Part shown: positions 19,538 to 29,632 of the stretch, one piece after another | Layout of the letters: each line of letters starts with the position of its first letter | Position numbering within the stretch: the first letter of the stretch is position 1 | Assembly: GCF_021278025.1 (NCBI RefSeq) | Contig: NZ_JAIBHJ010000002.1 | Coordinates: forward strand, 133,043 to 197,042 | Direction of reading: 5' to 3' | Length of the DNA stretch: 64,000 bases | Source: Motilimonas sp. E26 | GTDB lineage: Bacteria > Pseudomonadota > Gammaproteobacteria > Enterobacterales > CBDFNC01 | The notes under the pieces: generated by a model | What the model saw: only the letters and a program-made list of their open reading frames with translations | What the model was told of the DNA's origin: nothing | The model's database searches: none | Translations under genes and position numbers: made by a program

Positions 19538-20095
19538 TTAATTCACAGCCCAACCTTGCAAATATCGCTGCCAATCAAACCCAGTGCCGGGGTCGGTTTT
19601 GCGCTCTGGGGCGATGTCACTATGGCCAGTGATCCGCTGCGGGGTAATCAATGGATAACGCGTTAAAATGGCATCGGTTAATTGAACTAAACGAGCATAT
19701 TGCGCATCGGTAAACTCGCTGTCATCGGTGCCCTCAAGCTCAATGCCAATAGAAAAATCATTACATTTTTCTTGTCCGGCAAACTCTGACACGCCCGCAT
19801 GCCAAGCCCGTTTATCAAGAGGCACGTATTGTACTAATTCACCGTCACGGCGGATCAGAGCATGGGCGGACACTTTAAATTGGTGAATAATCTCAAAGTA
19901 TGGATGTTCACTCGGATTAAGCTGACCGGTAAATAACTGGTCAATATACGGCCCACCAAATTGTGCCGGGGGCAAACTAATGGAATGGATCACCAATAAA
20001 GAAATGGACGCATCCAGCGGGCGAAAATCACAAAAGGGCGAAGGCACTTGGCGGGCTTGCGCTATCATGCCTTGGCTATCGATAGTAACAGACAT
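19538..20095 (-). CDS. ampD: 1,6-anhydro-N-acetylmuramyl-L-alanine amidase AmpD
   Basis: Cytosolic zinc amidase of 185 residues in the N-acetylmuramoyl-L-alanine amidase 2 family. It removes the peptide from anhydro-muropeptides in peptidoglycan recycling. Zinc ligands are visible as LVIHSISLPP and GHSDIAPERKTDPG (His and Asp); QFGGPYIDQLF and the VSAHALIRRDGELVQYVP / AWHAG segments are typical. I chose the ATG at 20095, with AGGA six bases upstream; the longer frame from 20128 lacks a site. In many bacteria loss of AmpD induces AmpC beta-lactamase. It is next to nadC as in related genomes, but a protease gene intervenes on the other strand. Confidence 0.95.
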   Translation of the reverse strand: MSVTIDSQGMIAQARQVPSPFCDFRPLDASISLLVIHSISLPPAQFGGPYIDQLFTGQLNPSEHPYFEIIHQFKVSAHALIRRDGELVQYVPLDKRAWHAGVSEFAGQEKCNDFSIGIELEGTDDSEFTDAQYARLVQLTDAILTRYPLITPQRITGHSDIAPERKTDPGTGFDWQRYLQGWAVN

Positions 20096-20265
20096 ACATT
20101 TCCTAAACTCAATGCCATTAATCCGCATATCCTGCCATTTCCAACACCTTAACTAAAGTCTGATCTGCTAAGACAGGTTGTCTTTTCAAGTAAAGCGCGT
20201 AATTATCAAGGTAAGCAGGTTTAAGTAAGAGTAGCAATTAACCCGCATTAGATTTCGCTGGGTTA

Positions 20266-20312
20266 TATACCCAATCACCTTGAAGATGCATGTTTCAAGC
20301 ACCTCTAGGTTG
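20266..20312. repeat. Palindromic element (nested inverted repeats)
   Basis: Outer arms TATACCCAATCACCT and AGGTTGATTGGGTGTA pair with one bulge/mismatch; inside them CTTGAA...TTTCAAG forms a second stem around GATGCATG. The 47-bp structure lies between the divergent ampD and protease genes. It may be a small repeat, transcription element or cruciform; a related partial string (TATACCCAA) is seen near 62590. Confidence 0.5.
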
Positions 20313-20352
20313 ATTGGGTGTAAATAAGCCGAAAAGAATAGATGAGGAAGTC

Positions 20353-21736
<1,384 letters not shown>

Positions 21737-21768
21737 GACTTTGTGGATTGCCCGAAGGAGTGTTTTTT

Positions 21769-21827
21769 GTAGGTTCTAAGTTTGCTCAGGGAATTTGTGA
21801 TATTTGCTTAACAAGCTCATCTCCTAC
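21769..21827 (+). repeat. REP-like inverted pair, diverged subtype
   Basis: Forward part 21769-21804 (GTAGGTTCTAAG, TTTGCTCAGGGAATTT, GTGATATT) and inverted part 21806-21827, which on the minus strand reads GTAGGAGATGAGCTTGTTAA. The same two-part arrangement recurs at 27394-27452, with better-preserved stems there. Confidence 0.65.
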
Positions 21828-22044
21828 GATCGGTGCGACCGTGAAAAATAGCGCGACACAGCTTTCGGAGCGGTTTGATCTCTGATTTAAACCGCGAAAC
21901 ACCAAGTAACTTGCAAAATCAACCTTAGATAAATGCGGCGTTAATCCCTATAGCAATCGACAGCAATAATACTTTTCTCTTAAATATCAAGACTTAGGTT
22001 TTACTGAGTCAAGTCTCAATTTTGCTAAAAGCATACGAAATAAC

Positions 22045-22114
22045 TTGATAAAAAGGTGAGAGGTTCATTAGAATCGCCGCGTTGGTTACGATTATTTACA
22101 TAATTGCTGCGGCG
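22045..22114 (+). promoter_or_regulatory. Strong sigma70 promoter with G+C-rich discriminator, orphan
   Basis: TTGATA, 18 bases, TAGAAT, then CGCCGCG: the layout of stringently controlled rRNA/tRNA promoters. No stable RNA gene or start codon follows closely; pilA starts 310 bp later. Downstream, CGCCGC (22075-22080) can pair with GCGGCG (22109-22114). It could drive pilA with a long leader, or a small RNA. Confidence 0.5.
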
Positions 22115-22384
22115 TTAATCTGTCAATTTCGCCGCTTAACACATAGAGCAAACCGTATAGTGTTGTGATAACCATTACAGAGTTAAACGAATCTCTGGCC
22201 AGTTTATCTGTATAAAGTGTGAAACACACCACTGTGTTCTAAAGTAAATATGTGAAAACATGATCTAGCTAACTTGTGTCAGATCAAGTTTCTTGAGATG
22301 TTACACCACAGGTAATGAAGCCTTAAATAAACTTCTATTACCTACCCTTATCCCTAATAAAACCGTAAGTGAAGGACAACCTTT

Positions 22385-22816
22385 ATGAACAAGCAAATGA
22401 ACAAAGCACAACAGGGTTTTACCCTAATCGAATTGATGATCGTAGTAGCGATCATTGGTATTTTGGCAGCGATTGCATTGCCGGCATACCAAACCTACAC
22501 CAAAAAAGCAAAATTTTCAGAAGTTGTGCTAGCCGCATCTTCAGTTAAAAGCGCAGTCGATGTTTGTTACCAAACTCGCGGTGATAATGACCTAACAAAA
22601 TGTGACACAGCAGCAGAGGTAGGCGTTAGTGCTGCTCGTGTAACTGCGGGCTCTCATGTTGCAAGCCTGTCTTGGGATTCAAATGGTGCATTTACCGTAA
22701 CAGGTGAAGCAAGTGTTGATGGTGCAGATTATAGATTAGCACCATCAGAAGTTAATGGTTCACTAACTTGGGCAACAGTTAGTTCATCAACCTGTATTGC
22801 TGCAGGCTTATGTTAA
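22385..22816 (+). CDS. pilA: Type IV major pilin PilA
   Basis: Type IVa pilin precursor of 143 residues. A short leader ends in G before the N-methylated phenylalanine ([19 protein letters not shown]), with Glu5 of the mature protein present and a hydrophobic assembly helix. Two cysteine pairs are visible: Cys in DVCYQ and TKCDT, and STCIAAGLC at the end. PilD would cleave the leader. A GAAGGA site lies about 8 bases upstream. It is followed by a strong terminator, so it is probably transcribed in excess over pilBCD. Confidence 0.95.
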   Translation: MNKQMNKAQQGFTLIELMIVVAIIGILAAIALPAYQTYTKKAKFSEVVLAASSVKSAVDVCYQTRGDNDLTKCDTAAEVGVSAARVTAGSHVASLSWDSNGAFTVTGEASVDGADYRLAPSEVNGSLTWATVSSSTCIAAGLC

Positions 22817-22835
22817 TCTAACTCTATTTTCGACT

Positions 22836-22863
22836 AAGGCATGAGATATCTCATGCCTTTTTA
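22836..22863 (+). terminator. Intrinsic terminator between the two pilin genes
   Basis: Perfect stem GGCATGAGAT-ATCTCATGCC followed by TTTTT, 20 bp after the pilA stop. It should uncouple pilA from the downstream pilin and pilBCD. Confidence 0.9.
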
Positions 22864-22883
22864 GTTTTATGAGGCAATGTAAT

Positions 22884-23309
22884 ATGGCAGGTAAATATAA
22901 AGGATTTACACTAATTGAGTTGATGATAGTAGTAGCTATCATAGCAATTCTTGCCAGTATTGCGTTACCCGCTTACTTAAACTACACCAATAAAACTCGT
23001 TTTTCTGAGGTTATTCTTGCAGCAAGTAATTTGAGAAAAACAGTTGACCTATGCTTTCAAGTCAATAATGTTAACGATTTAACTCAATGTAATAGTCTGA
23101 ATAAATTAGGAGTTTCTAAAGCAAGCTTAACAGTTGGTAATTTTGTCGCTGATGTAGATATTGATTCTGTAGGCTCAATCACAGCGACAACAGTCTCAAA
23201 TAATGGCTTTAACTCTGAGAATTATATTCTGACACCATCTGTTAATTCTGGAACACTAATATGGCAATTTGATGCTAGCTCAACATGCAAAACAAAAGGC
23301 CTATGTTAA
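22884..23309 (+). CDS. Second type IV pilin, PilA paralogue
   Basis: 141-residue pilin precursor: leader MAGKYKG then [29 protein letters not shown]. It parallels PilA along its length, including the cysteines in DLCFQ / TQCNS and the C-terminal STCKTKGLC. ATG at 22884 has GAGG nine bases upstream; the in-frame ATG at 22869 has no site. The gene is clearly A+T-richer than pilA, with AGA, ATA and GGA codons, suggesting a different recent history. It could be an alternative major pilin or a minor one. Confidence 0.88.
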   Translation: MAGKYKGFTLIELMIVVAIIAILASIALPAYLNYTNKTRFSEVILAASNLRKTVDLCFQVNNVNDLTQCNSLNKLGVSKASLTVGNFVADVDIDSVGSITATTVSNNGFNSENYILTPSVNSGTLIWQFDASSTCKTKGLC

Positions 23310-23364
23310 GGTTGTTGATTTTTTTGGCACCACTTCTCTGTAATATTTTCAAGGTAGATTAGCT

Positions 23365-25068
23365 ATGAACGTTAAAACCACCTCTTCTGGTCTAATACAT
23401 AATTTAGCCACAAGGGGCCTAATAGCTAAAGATAAAAGTGCCTCCATTTTAGCAGGCTGCAATAGCGAAAAGATTCCGTTAGTGACTTATCTAGTCAATC
23501 AAAAACTGCTTTCCTCAAAAGAGCTAGCTGACTTCTGCGAATCCGAGTACGGCATTCCTTTGCTCGATCTTGATTCTTTCCAGTTAGAAGATATTCCCGA
23601 TAAGTTTATTAATGAAAAACTTATCGAAAAGCATCACGCACTGCCGATTTATACCCAAGGACACACGCTCTACATTGCAATGTCTGATCCCACTAACGTG
23701 GGTGCACTGGAAGACTTTGGTTTTAGCTTTGCTATGCATACCGAAGCTTTATTGGTTGAAGAAGACAAGCTGCAAAAAGCCATTGAAAAACTGACCGAAG
23801 ATGACACCTCAGCTTTAGGTGAACTTGACGAATCAGACATTGGCGATATCGATGTTGATGATACTGAGTCTCGTCTAGATGAAGCGCAAAATATGGGCGA
23901 TGATGACGCCCCGATAGTTAAATACATAAATAAAATCCTTTCTGATGCCATTCGCAAAGGCGCTTCGGACATTCACTTTGAACCTTATGAAAAGAAATAT
24001 CGTGTTCGTCTACGTATTGACGGCATACTGACTGAGGTGGCGACGCCGCCGGTCAATTTAACGAACCGTTTTTCTGCGCGGTTAAAGGTTATGTCTAAGC
24101 TGGATATTGCCGAGCGTCGCATCCCACAAGATGGCCGTATAAAACTGCGCTTATCTAAAAATAAGTCAATGGATTTACGTGTTTCAACCCTACCAACCAT
24201 GTGGGGCGAGAAAATCGTAATGAGGATATTGGATAGCTCAGCGGCTAAACTTAATATTCATGCCCTAGGCTATAGTGATAAGCAAAAGAAACAGTATTTA
24301 GACGCTATTGAAAAACCGCAAGGAATGATTTTAATTACTGGGCCTACTGGTTCGGGTAAAACCGTATCTTTGTATACGGGTTTAAATATTCTAAATACCC
24401 CAGAGCGCAATATTTCTACTGCGGAAGACCCTGTTGAGATTAACTTGGAAGGCATTAACCAAGTACAAGTAAACCCGAAAGCGGGCTTAACTTTTGCAAG
24501 TGCGCTACGTTCATTTCTACGTCAAGACCCTGATATCGTGATGGTGGGGGAAATTCGTGACTTAGAAACCGCCGAAATTGGCATAAAAGCGGCGCAAACC
24601 GGTCACTTAGTATTGTCTACTTTACATACAAATTCAGCTTCTGAAACATTGACTCGCTTATTGAATATGGGCGTGCCCGCGTTCAACGTTGCCTCGTCGG
24701 TCACTCTAATTATGGCGCAGCGCCTAGCCCGGCGCTTATGTGAGCACTGTAAAACCCCTGAACAAATTCCATCCTCGGAGCTATTAGCCTTAGGCTACAC
24801 TCAAGCGCAAGTAGCCAAGGGCATCACCACTTATAAGGCGGTAGGTTGTGATAAATGTACCGATGGCTATAAAGGCCGAGTTGGTATTTATGAGGTAATG
24901 GTAATGTCGGAAGCCATCAGCCGCGCCATTTTAGATAATGCCAATGCTATGGTGCTAAATGATATCGCGCAAAAGGAAGGTATGCATACCTTAAGACAAT
25001 CTGCTTTAATCAAAGCTGTCGAAGGCGTCACCAGCCTTTCTGAAGTCACTCGCGTAACCAATGACTAA
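23365..25068 (+). CDS. pilB: Type IV pilus extension ATPase PilB
   Basis: Cytosolic hexameric assembly ATPase of 567 residues of the GspE/PilB family. N-terminal MshEN-type domain (residues about 5-150), then [19 protein letters not shown], Walker A GPTGSGKT, Asp box [12 protein letters not shown], His box [12 protein letters not shown], and a tetracysteine zinc site (CEHCK ... [17 protein letters not shown]). It powers pilus extension together with PilC. The start has a modest AGGT site; 55 bp separate it from the second pilin. Confidence 0.97.
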   Translation: MNVKTTSSGLIHNLATRGLIAKDKSASILAGCNSEKIPLVTYLVNQKLLSSKELADFCESEYGIPLLDLDSFQLEDIPDKFINEKLIEKHHALPIYTQGHTLYIAMSDPTNVGALEDFGFSFAMHTEALLVEEDKLQKAIEKLTEDDTSALGELDESDIGDIDVDDTESRLDEAQNMGDDDAPIVKYINKILSDAIRKGASDIHFEPYEKKYRVRLRIDGILTEVATPPVNLTNRFSARLKVMSKLDIAERRIPQDGRIKLRLSKNKSMDLRVSTLPTMWGEKIVMRILDSSAAKLNIHALGYSDKQKKQYLDAIEKPQGMILITGPTGSGKTVSLYTGLNILNTPERNISTAEDPVEINLEGINQVQVNPKAGLTFASALRSFLRQDPDIVMVGEIRDLETAEIGIKAAQTGHLVLSTLHTNSASETLTRLLNMGVPAFNVASSVTLIMAQRLARRLCEHCKTPEQIPSSELLALGYTQAQVAKGITTYKAVGCDKCTDGYKGRVGIYEVMVMSEAISRAILDNANAMVLNDIAQKEGMHTLRQSALIKAVEGVTSLSEVTRVTND

Positions 25069-25089
25069 ACAAATCAATTTAAAGGAATC

Positions 25090-26328
25090 ATGATGGCAGT
25101 TGCAAAAGCCAAGAGCACTCCTAAAGTCTTCACCTTTAAGTGGAGCGGTGTAAACCGTAAAGGCAAAAAAGTTTCCGGTGAAATGCAATCAGAATCAGCC
25201 ACACAACTAAAAGCCGAAATGCGTCGTCAGGGCGTCAATATAACTAAGGTGGTGAAAAAAACCGAAACTATTTTTGATAGGCTTGGTAATAAAGTTAAGC
25301 CAATGGATATAGCAATTATTTCTCGGCAAATTGCTACTATGCTTTCTGCTGGTGTTCCCTTAGTTCAAAGCTTACAAATGATTGCAAAGAGCAATGAAAA
25401 ACCAGCAATTAGAGATTTGATAGGAACTATATCAACAGAGGTAGAGACTGGGACTCCCCTATCTGAAGCCCTTAAAAAACATCCGAAATATTTTGACGAT
25501 TTATATTGTGATTTAGTCCAAGCTGGTGAGCAATCTGGTGCTCTGGAAAGCTTATTTGATCGTATCGCTGTTTATAAAGAAAAAGCTGAAGCTCTTAAAT
25601 CTAAAATAAAAAAAGCAATGTTTTACCCTGCGATGGTTGTTGTAGTAGCTATAATTGTAACAACCATACTCCTTCTTTTCGTTATTCCACAGTTTGAAGA
25701 GATATTTAATGGATTTGGAGCTGAGTTGCCTGCATTTACACAGTTTGTAATAGGTATCTCAAACTTAATGCAAAGTTATTGGTACATAGTATTTGGTACT
25801 ATAGCGATAATTATCTTCGCTTTTAAAAGGGCACATTTAAGCTCTCAGAATGTAAGAGACAATACTGATAAGTTTGTATTGAAAATACCTGTGATAAGCA
25901 CCATATTACATAAAGCGGCTATGGCTCGCTTTGCCAGAACATTGTCAACAACATTTGCTGCTGGTATTCCTTTAATTGATGCACTTTTATCTGCTGCAGG
26001 AGCATCTGGTAACTACGTTTACCGCAGTGCCATTTTAAATATCCGTAACGAAGTTATTGCTGGCATGCAAATGCATGTGGCGATGCGCACCACGGGTGTC
26101 TTCCCTGATATGGTGACGCAAATGATCATGATCGGTGAAGAATCAGGAGATTTAGATGGCATGCTAAATAAGGTTGCTGATATATTTGAGCGCGAAGTAG
26201 ATGACGCTGTAGATGGCCTAACCAGCATGCTAGAACCACTTATAATGGTAGTTTTAGGTGTCGTTGTTGGCGGATTAGTTATCGCAATGTACCTTCCAAT
26301 ATTCACTCTCGGTCAAGTCGTCGGCTAA
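25090..26328 (+). CDS. pilC: Type IV pilus inner-membrane platform protein PilC
   Basis: Polytopic GspF/PilC protein of 412 residues with two GspF domains and three main membrane segments (about residues 180-205, 228-250, 380-405). The start MMAVAKAK may be either of two adjacent ATGs after AAGGA. Codon use is uneven: about 25270-26010 is A+T-rich with AGA, ATA and GGA codons like the second pilin, while both ends match the genome style, suggesting recombination inside the gene. It follows pilB by 21 bp. Confidence 0.96.
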   Translation: MMAVAKAKSTPKVFTFKWSGVNRKGKKVSGEMQSESATQLKAEMRRQGVNITKVVKKTETIFDRLGNKVKPMDIAIISRQIATMLSAGVPLVQSLQMIAKSNEKPAIRDLIGTISTEVETGTPLSEALKKHPKYFDDLYCDLVQAGEQSGALESLFDRIAVYKEKAEALKSKIKKAMFYPAMVVVVAIIVTTILLLFVIPQFEEIFNGFGAELPAFTQFVIGISNLMQSYWYIVFGTIAIIIFAFKRAHLSSQNVRDNTDKFVLKIPVISTILHKAAMARFARTLSTTFAAGIPLIDALLSAAGASGNYVYRSAILNIRNEVIAGMQMHVAMRTTGVFPDMVTQMIMIGEESGDLDGMLNKVADIFEREVDDAVDGLTSMLEPLIMVVLGVVVGGLVIAMYLPIFTLGQVVG

Positions 26329-26364
26329 TCTTAAAGCTGTATTTTTGAAAGGTAAACAGCAGTA

Positions 26365-27252
26365 ATGCAAGATGTCATTTTACAAATGGAGGCCTACCCC
26401 GCCTCCATTATTGTTTTTGCTGGGGTGCTTGGTTTAATGGTTGGCTCATTTTTAAATGTGGTTATCCATCGTTTACCTATAATGATGCAAAAAGATTGGC
26501 AGTCGGAATGCCGCATTTTGCTCAGTGATGAGCTTAAGTCTCCGCCTAAAGAAGACGAGATAGCTCCTCGTTATAATTTAGTTGTCCCACGCTCGGCTTG
26601 TCCTAACTGTAATCACCAAATCACCGCGTTAGAAAATATCCCCGTTATCAGCTGGTTAATGCTTAAGGGTAAGTGCAGTGAATGTGCAACCCCCATCTCA
26701 GCGCGCTACCCAGGTGTTGAGCTATTAACGGGTTTGATGTCTATCGCAGTCGCCTTTGTTGTGCCCTTTGGTTGGCCGCTAATGTTAGCCCTTACTTTAA
26801 CTTGGTTTCTTGTGGTAATGACCTTTATCGACTTTGATACCATGCTATTGCCAGACCAACTGACCTTGCCGTTATTGTGGCTTGGTTTGCTGGCGAACTG
26901 TTTTGGCACCTTTACCGATTTACAAAGTGCGGTGCTAGGCGCGGCGGCGGGTTATTTAAGCCTGTGGAGTATTTACTGGGCGTTTAAGCTGCTAACTGGC
27001 AAGGAAGGCATGGGTTATGGCGACTTTAAGCTATTAGCAGCCTTAGGCGCTTGGTTTGGCTGGGTGTCGTTGCCGGTGATTATCTTGCTATCATCTTTTG
27101 TTGGCGCGGTTGCAGGCATTGCCTTGATGGTGCTAGCGAAAAATGGCCGTGGTCAACAAATTCCGTTTGGCCCCTATTTAGCGGGTGCGGGTTGGTTGTA
27201 TTTGGTTTATGGCCAAGAATTAATTGAGCTGTATTTTTCGGTGATTTTGTAA
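26365..27252 (+). CDS. pilD: Prepilin peptidase / N-methyltransferase PilD
   Basis: Bifunctional inner-membrane aspartic protease of 295 residues that cleaves and N-methylates type IV prepilins and type II secretion pseudopilins. Visible: the cytosolic zinc loop with CPNC and CSEC, the first catalytic Asp in IDFDTMLLPDQLTLP, and the second in GMGYGDFKLLAALGAWFGW. About eight membrane segments. It ends the pilus operon. Confidence 0.97.
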   Translation: MQDVILQMEAYPASIIVFAGVLGLMVGSFLNVVIHRLPIMMQKDWQSECRILLSDELKSPPKEDEIAPRYNLVVPRSACPNCNHQITALENIPVISWLMLKGKCSECATPISARYPGVELLTGLMSIAVAFVVPFGWPLMLALTLTWFLVVMTFIDFDTMLLPDQLTLPLLWLGLLANCFGTFTDLQSAVLGAAAGYLSLWSIYWAFKLLTGKEGMGYGDFKLLAALGAWFGWVSLPVIILLSSFVGAVAGIALMVLAKNGRGQQIPFGPYLAGAGWLYLVYGQELIELYFSVIL

Positions 27253-27270
27253 CATCGAGTTCACGGATTC

Positions 27271-27296
27271 GTAGGAGCAGAATTTATTCTGCGATA
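27271..27296 (+). repeat. REP element
   Basis: GTAGGAGC-AGAA-TTTA-TTCT-GCGATA: head and tail of the family with stem GCAGAA/TTCTGC. Confidence 0.82.
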
Positions 27297-27337
27297 TGTT
27301 TAAGCATAATCACAAAAACACATCACAGATGGAAGGT

Positions 27338-27364
27338 TTATCGCGCCATGACTGGCGCTCCTTG
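27338..27364 (-). repeat. REP element, inverted
   Basis: Minus strand reads CAAGGAGC-GCC-AGTCAT-GGC-GCGATAAA, essentially the same stem as the copy next to the RAYT gene. Confidence 0.82.
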
Positions 27365-27393
27365 TATGTTGAACTTGTTGATTCGTGTTTTTT

Positions 27394-27452
27394 GTGAGAC
27401 CTGAGCTTGCTCAGGGAATTTGTGATATTCGCAGAGCAAGCTCTGCTCCTAC
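27394..27452. repeat. REP-like divergent pair
   Basis: Forward unit 27394-27430 (GTGAGACCTGAGCTTGCTCAGG then GTGATATT) and inverted unit 27431-27452 (minus strand GTAGGAGCAGAGCTTGCTCTGC). It recurs in diverged form at 21769-21827. Confidence 0.7.
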
Positions 27453-27456
27453 GGAT

Positions 27457-27645
27457 TTAATAATCATCAAGATCTTGCTTTTCTGGCACAAATGCTGGCT
27501 CGCCGGCAATGCGTTTTTCTTCATCGGCCCACTCACCTAAATCAATCAATTTACAACGTTCACTGCAAAATGGGCGAAATTCAGATTCAGGTTGCCAAAT
27601 AACTTCCGCTTGGCAGGTGGGACAGTTTACTTTGGTAATCGACAT
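27457..27645 (-). CDS. yacG: DNA gyrase inhibitor YacG
   Basis: Small zinc protein of 62 residues: CPTC near residues 8-11 and CSERC at 27-31, followed by [15 protein letters not shown], the usual YacG signature. YacG binds GyrB and inhibits gyrase in E. coli. I start at ATG 27645 (MSITKV); the frame extends upstream through a TTG codon. It is 2 bp downstream of zapD, the common zapD-yacG arrangement. Confidence 0.93.
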   Translation of the reverse strand: MSITKVNCPTCQAEVIWQPESEFRPFCSERCKLIDLGEWADEEKRIAGEPAFVPEKQDLDDY

Positions 27646-27647
27646 AA

Positions 27648-28373
27648 CTAACAACTCGCAATTTGGAAGGGGATATCTTGGGCTTGTTCATCGCCATGGG
27701 GTAAAAAACGAATGGCGAAGCGGCTTTTATGACCACTTACGGTGGGATAAAAACCTAACATCGGCGATATTTTAATACGGATCATATCGGTATTATCCGC
27801 GTTATCTTGATAGAAACCATTCTTAGCCACTTCATTATTAAAATGACTACTATCGCGGCTCAGCTTCAGATTAAGCTGTAAGGCGCCAATGAGGGGCTGG
27901 AAGTCGGCAAGCCAGCGCTTACAGTCTGCCGCTTTTTCCTCTTCCGATAAGTTAAGCCAAAAATACAACTGAGGTAAATCGAAGCTGCATAAACCACCAG
28001 GAATTGAAAAACGCTGCCTCACCGCGGACAAAAAGCGATCTTCTTTTAAGGTTTGGGTGATGCGACTCAGCCTTGGCAGTTGGTAAATAAATTTACTCAA
28101 TTGCTCTTGCAGCAGGTGAATGCGGTTTAAATCAACACCGGGAATAGTGGCCCAGTGGTTAACAGACTCTAGGTGCTTCTCGAGATCTTTCGTTAAGTCA
28201 CCGCGAATTTCGCAGCGCTCCATCAACTCATGTAAATCGAGAATGCCTTTGAAGAATGCTTCTGGATCGCTGGACGCAGTTAAATGTCGACTCTTAGCTA
28301 TTTGACCGAAGATATACTCTAGGCGTAAATAGCTTCTGCTTTTCTCGTTAAGTGGATGTTCGAAAATGACCAT
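27648..28373 (-). CDS. zapD: Cell division protein ZapD
   Basis: FtsZ-bundling protein of 241 residues (DUF1342). The start [22 protein letters not shown] and central [16 protein letters not shown] are family-typical. ZapD crosslinks FtsZ filaments at the Z ring. Usual neighbours coaE and yacG are present; the coaE stop is 89 bp upstream. Confidence 0.95.
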   Translation of the reverse strand: MVIFEHPLNEKSRSYLRLEYIFGQIAKSRHLTASSDPEAFFKGILDLHELMERCEIRGDLTKDLEKHLESVNHWATIPGVDLNRIHLLQEQLSKFIYQLPRLSRITQTLKEDRFLSAVRQRFSIPGGLCSFDLPQLYFWLNLSEEEKAADCKRWLADFQPLIGALQLNLKLSRDSSHFNNEVAKNGFYQDNADNTDMIRIKISPMLGFYPTVSGHKSRFAIRFLPHGDEQAQDIPFQIASC

Positions 28374-28462
28374 TCAGGTACAAAAATCCTCAAGCTGTTG
28401 GAAAAATCAAAGTTTAGCGCTTAAGTGACAAAATGTTGAGTGTTATGTGGATTAATTTCAGT

Positions 28463-29059
28463 TCATGCTTGTGACAGTATCACTTGATGTAAGTCTTTAA
28501 CCTGCTGCGCCAGTGCGTTAACTTCAGCGGAATTATCTAACACGTAATCTGCGAGTTTTAAACGCTGGGCTCTGGAGACTTGCGCCGCCATAATAGATTC
28601 AATTTGCGCTTTGGAGTTGTTGTCTCTGGCCATCGCGCGCTTTAGCTGTACATCTTCTGGCACATCAACAATAACCAGCTTATCAATGTAGCTCAACAAG
28701 TCATTTTCAATCAGTAATGGCGCTTCTAAAATAGCGTATTCACCTTGGCAAGCTTGCAATTGAGAGAGTAGAGATTGGCGAATTAATGGATGTAATAAGT
28801 TATTAAGCCATTGCTTTTCTGTGACATCGGCAAAAACTTTTTCACGTAGCTTGGCGCGGTTAAGCTGACCATCGGGCAATAGAATGTGTTGGCCGAAATG
28901 CGCTGCAATTTGAGAGAGTGCGCCGCTACCCGAAGTCGGCATTACCACTTCGCGAGCAACAACATCAGCATCGACTACCGGTACCCCCAATGTTTTGAAA
29001 ACACCACTAGCGGCTGATTTACCCGAGCCAATGCCACCAGTGAGGCCTAAAATAAACAC
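28463..29059 (-). CDS. coaE: Dephospho-CoA kinase
   Basis: Last step of coenzyme A synthesis: phosphorylates the 3'-OH of dephospho-CoA. 198 residues; P-loop GLTGGIGSGKSAASG at residues 5-19, DADVVARE, and the lid RAMARDNNS. It starts 4 bp after the mutT stop, so the two are translationally close. Confidence 0.96.
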   Translation of the reverse strand: MFILGLTGGIGSGKSAASGVFKTLGVPVVDADVVAREVVMPTSGSGALSQIAAHFGQHILLPDGQLNRAKLREKVFADVTEKQWLNNLLHPLIRQSLLSQLQACQGEYAILEAPLLIENDLLSYIDKLVIVDVPEDVQLKRAMARDNNSKAQIESIMAAQVSRAQRLKLADYVLDNSAEVNALAQQVKDLHQVILSQA

Positions 29060-29063
29060 GCTA

Positions 29064-29453
29064 CTAATCCGCTAACAGTTTATCGACAATCGGTTGATTG
29101 GCATCAGGGAAGGTGTAATTTGGCAAATCAGCTTTCGCTACCCAACGTACTTCTTGGCCTTCAAGGCCTTGCGCCTCACCACTAAAATCAGTGCTAATCA
29201 TAAAGTCCAATAGTACTTGCTTGTCAGGATAATCAAAACTAATGGAGTCAAACAAACGAGCGCTGTTGACGAGAATATTTACTTCTTCTTGCAGCTCACG
29301 GATCAATGCTTGCTCGGGGGTTTCGTTAGCTTCTACCTTGCCACCGGGAAACTCCCATTTGCCACCTTGATGTTGATGGTCAAGACGACAGCTGATTAAT
29401 ACTTGTTGCTCGGAGTTGATAATGATGCCAGCGGCGACATGGATACGTTTCAT
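29064..29453 (-). CDS. mutT: 8-oxo-dGTP diphosphatase MutT
   Basis: Nudix hydrolase of 129 residues that removes 8-oxo-dGTP from the nucleotide pool. The Nudix box is complete (GGKVEANETPEQALIRELQEEV, residues about 37-58). N-terminal IHVAAGIIINSEQQVLIS is MutT-like. The usual position between secA and coaE supports MutT over other Nudix enzymes. Confidence 0.94.
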   Translation of the reverse strand: MKRIHVAAGIIINSEQQVLISCRLDHQHQGGKWEFPGGKVEANETPEQALIRELQEEVNILVNSARLFDSISFDYPDKQVLLDFMISTDFSGEAQGLEGQEVRWVAKADLPNYTFPDANQPIVDKLLAD

Positions 29454-29471
29454 AATAGCCTTTAGGGGAAT

Positions 29472-29498
29472 GTAGCAGCAGAAGTCATTCTGCGATGA
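29472..29498 (+). repeat. REP element
   Basis: GTAGCAGCAGAAGTCATTCTGCGATGA: stem GCAGAA/TTCTGC with the AGTCAT-type loop. Confidence 0.78.
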
Positions 29499-29545
29499 TG
29501 GTGTTGCAATGTTCGCATCTGTATCTGTGAATATTTCATAAAATG

Positions 29546-29571
29546 TATCGCAGAATAAATTCTGCTCCTAC
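29546..29571 (-). repeat. REP element, inverted
   Basis: On the minus strand this is base-for-base the same as the forward copy at 27271-27296 (GTAGGAGCAGAATTTATTCT then GCGATA), 2.3 kb away in opposite orientation. Confidence 0.85.
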
Positions 29572-29590
29572 GAAAGAGATATCTCACCCT

Positions 29591-29615
29591 GTAGGAGCAG
29601 AAGTCATTCTGCGAT
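29591..29615 (+). repeat. REP element
   Basis: GTAGGAGCAGAAGTCATTCT then GCGAT; the third copy in the secA-mutT gap. The gap 29454-29632 holds these three elements and nothing else that I can identify. Confidence 0.83.
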
Positions 29616-29632
29616 CTTAGCAGCTAGAACGC

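Larger units (their letters stand above)
21737..22384. other. 648-bp intergenic region between nadC and pilA
   Basis: Contains a divergent REP-like pair (21769-21827), a short hairpin-forming string near 21828-21845 (ATCGGTGCGACCGT), a strong sigma70-type promoter at 22045-22074 and an inverted repeat CGCCGC/GCGGCG at 22075-22114. No tRNA or ORF is recognisable. The last 200 bases upstream of pilA are A+T-rich and probably carry its promoter; I could not find a convincing sigma54 site. Confidence 0.6.
27253..27456. other. Intergenic REP cluster between pilD and yacG
   Basis: The 204-bp gap between two convergent genes is made largely of REP elements: a forward copy at 27271, an inverted copy at 27338 and a diverged divergent pair at 27394-27452. 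No ORF or other signal. Confidence 0.8.

Noticed and set aside
21737-22384. tRNA gene after the stringent-type promoter
   Set aside because: No cloverleaf, TTCGANTC box or CCA-end segment can be found.
22100-22384. Sigma54 promoter for pilA
   Set aside because: No GG-N10-GC pattern with TGGCAC/TTGC-like context; the nearest string (TGGCCAGTTTATCTG) lacks the second element.
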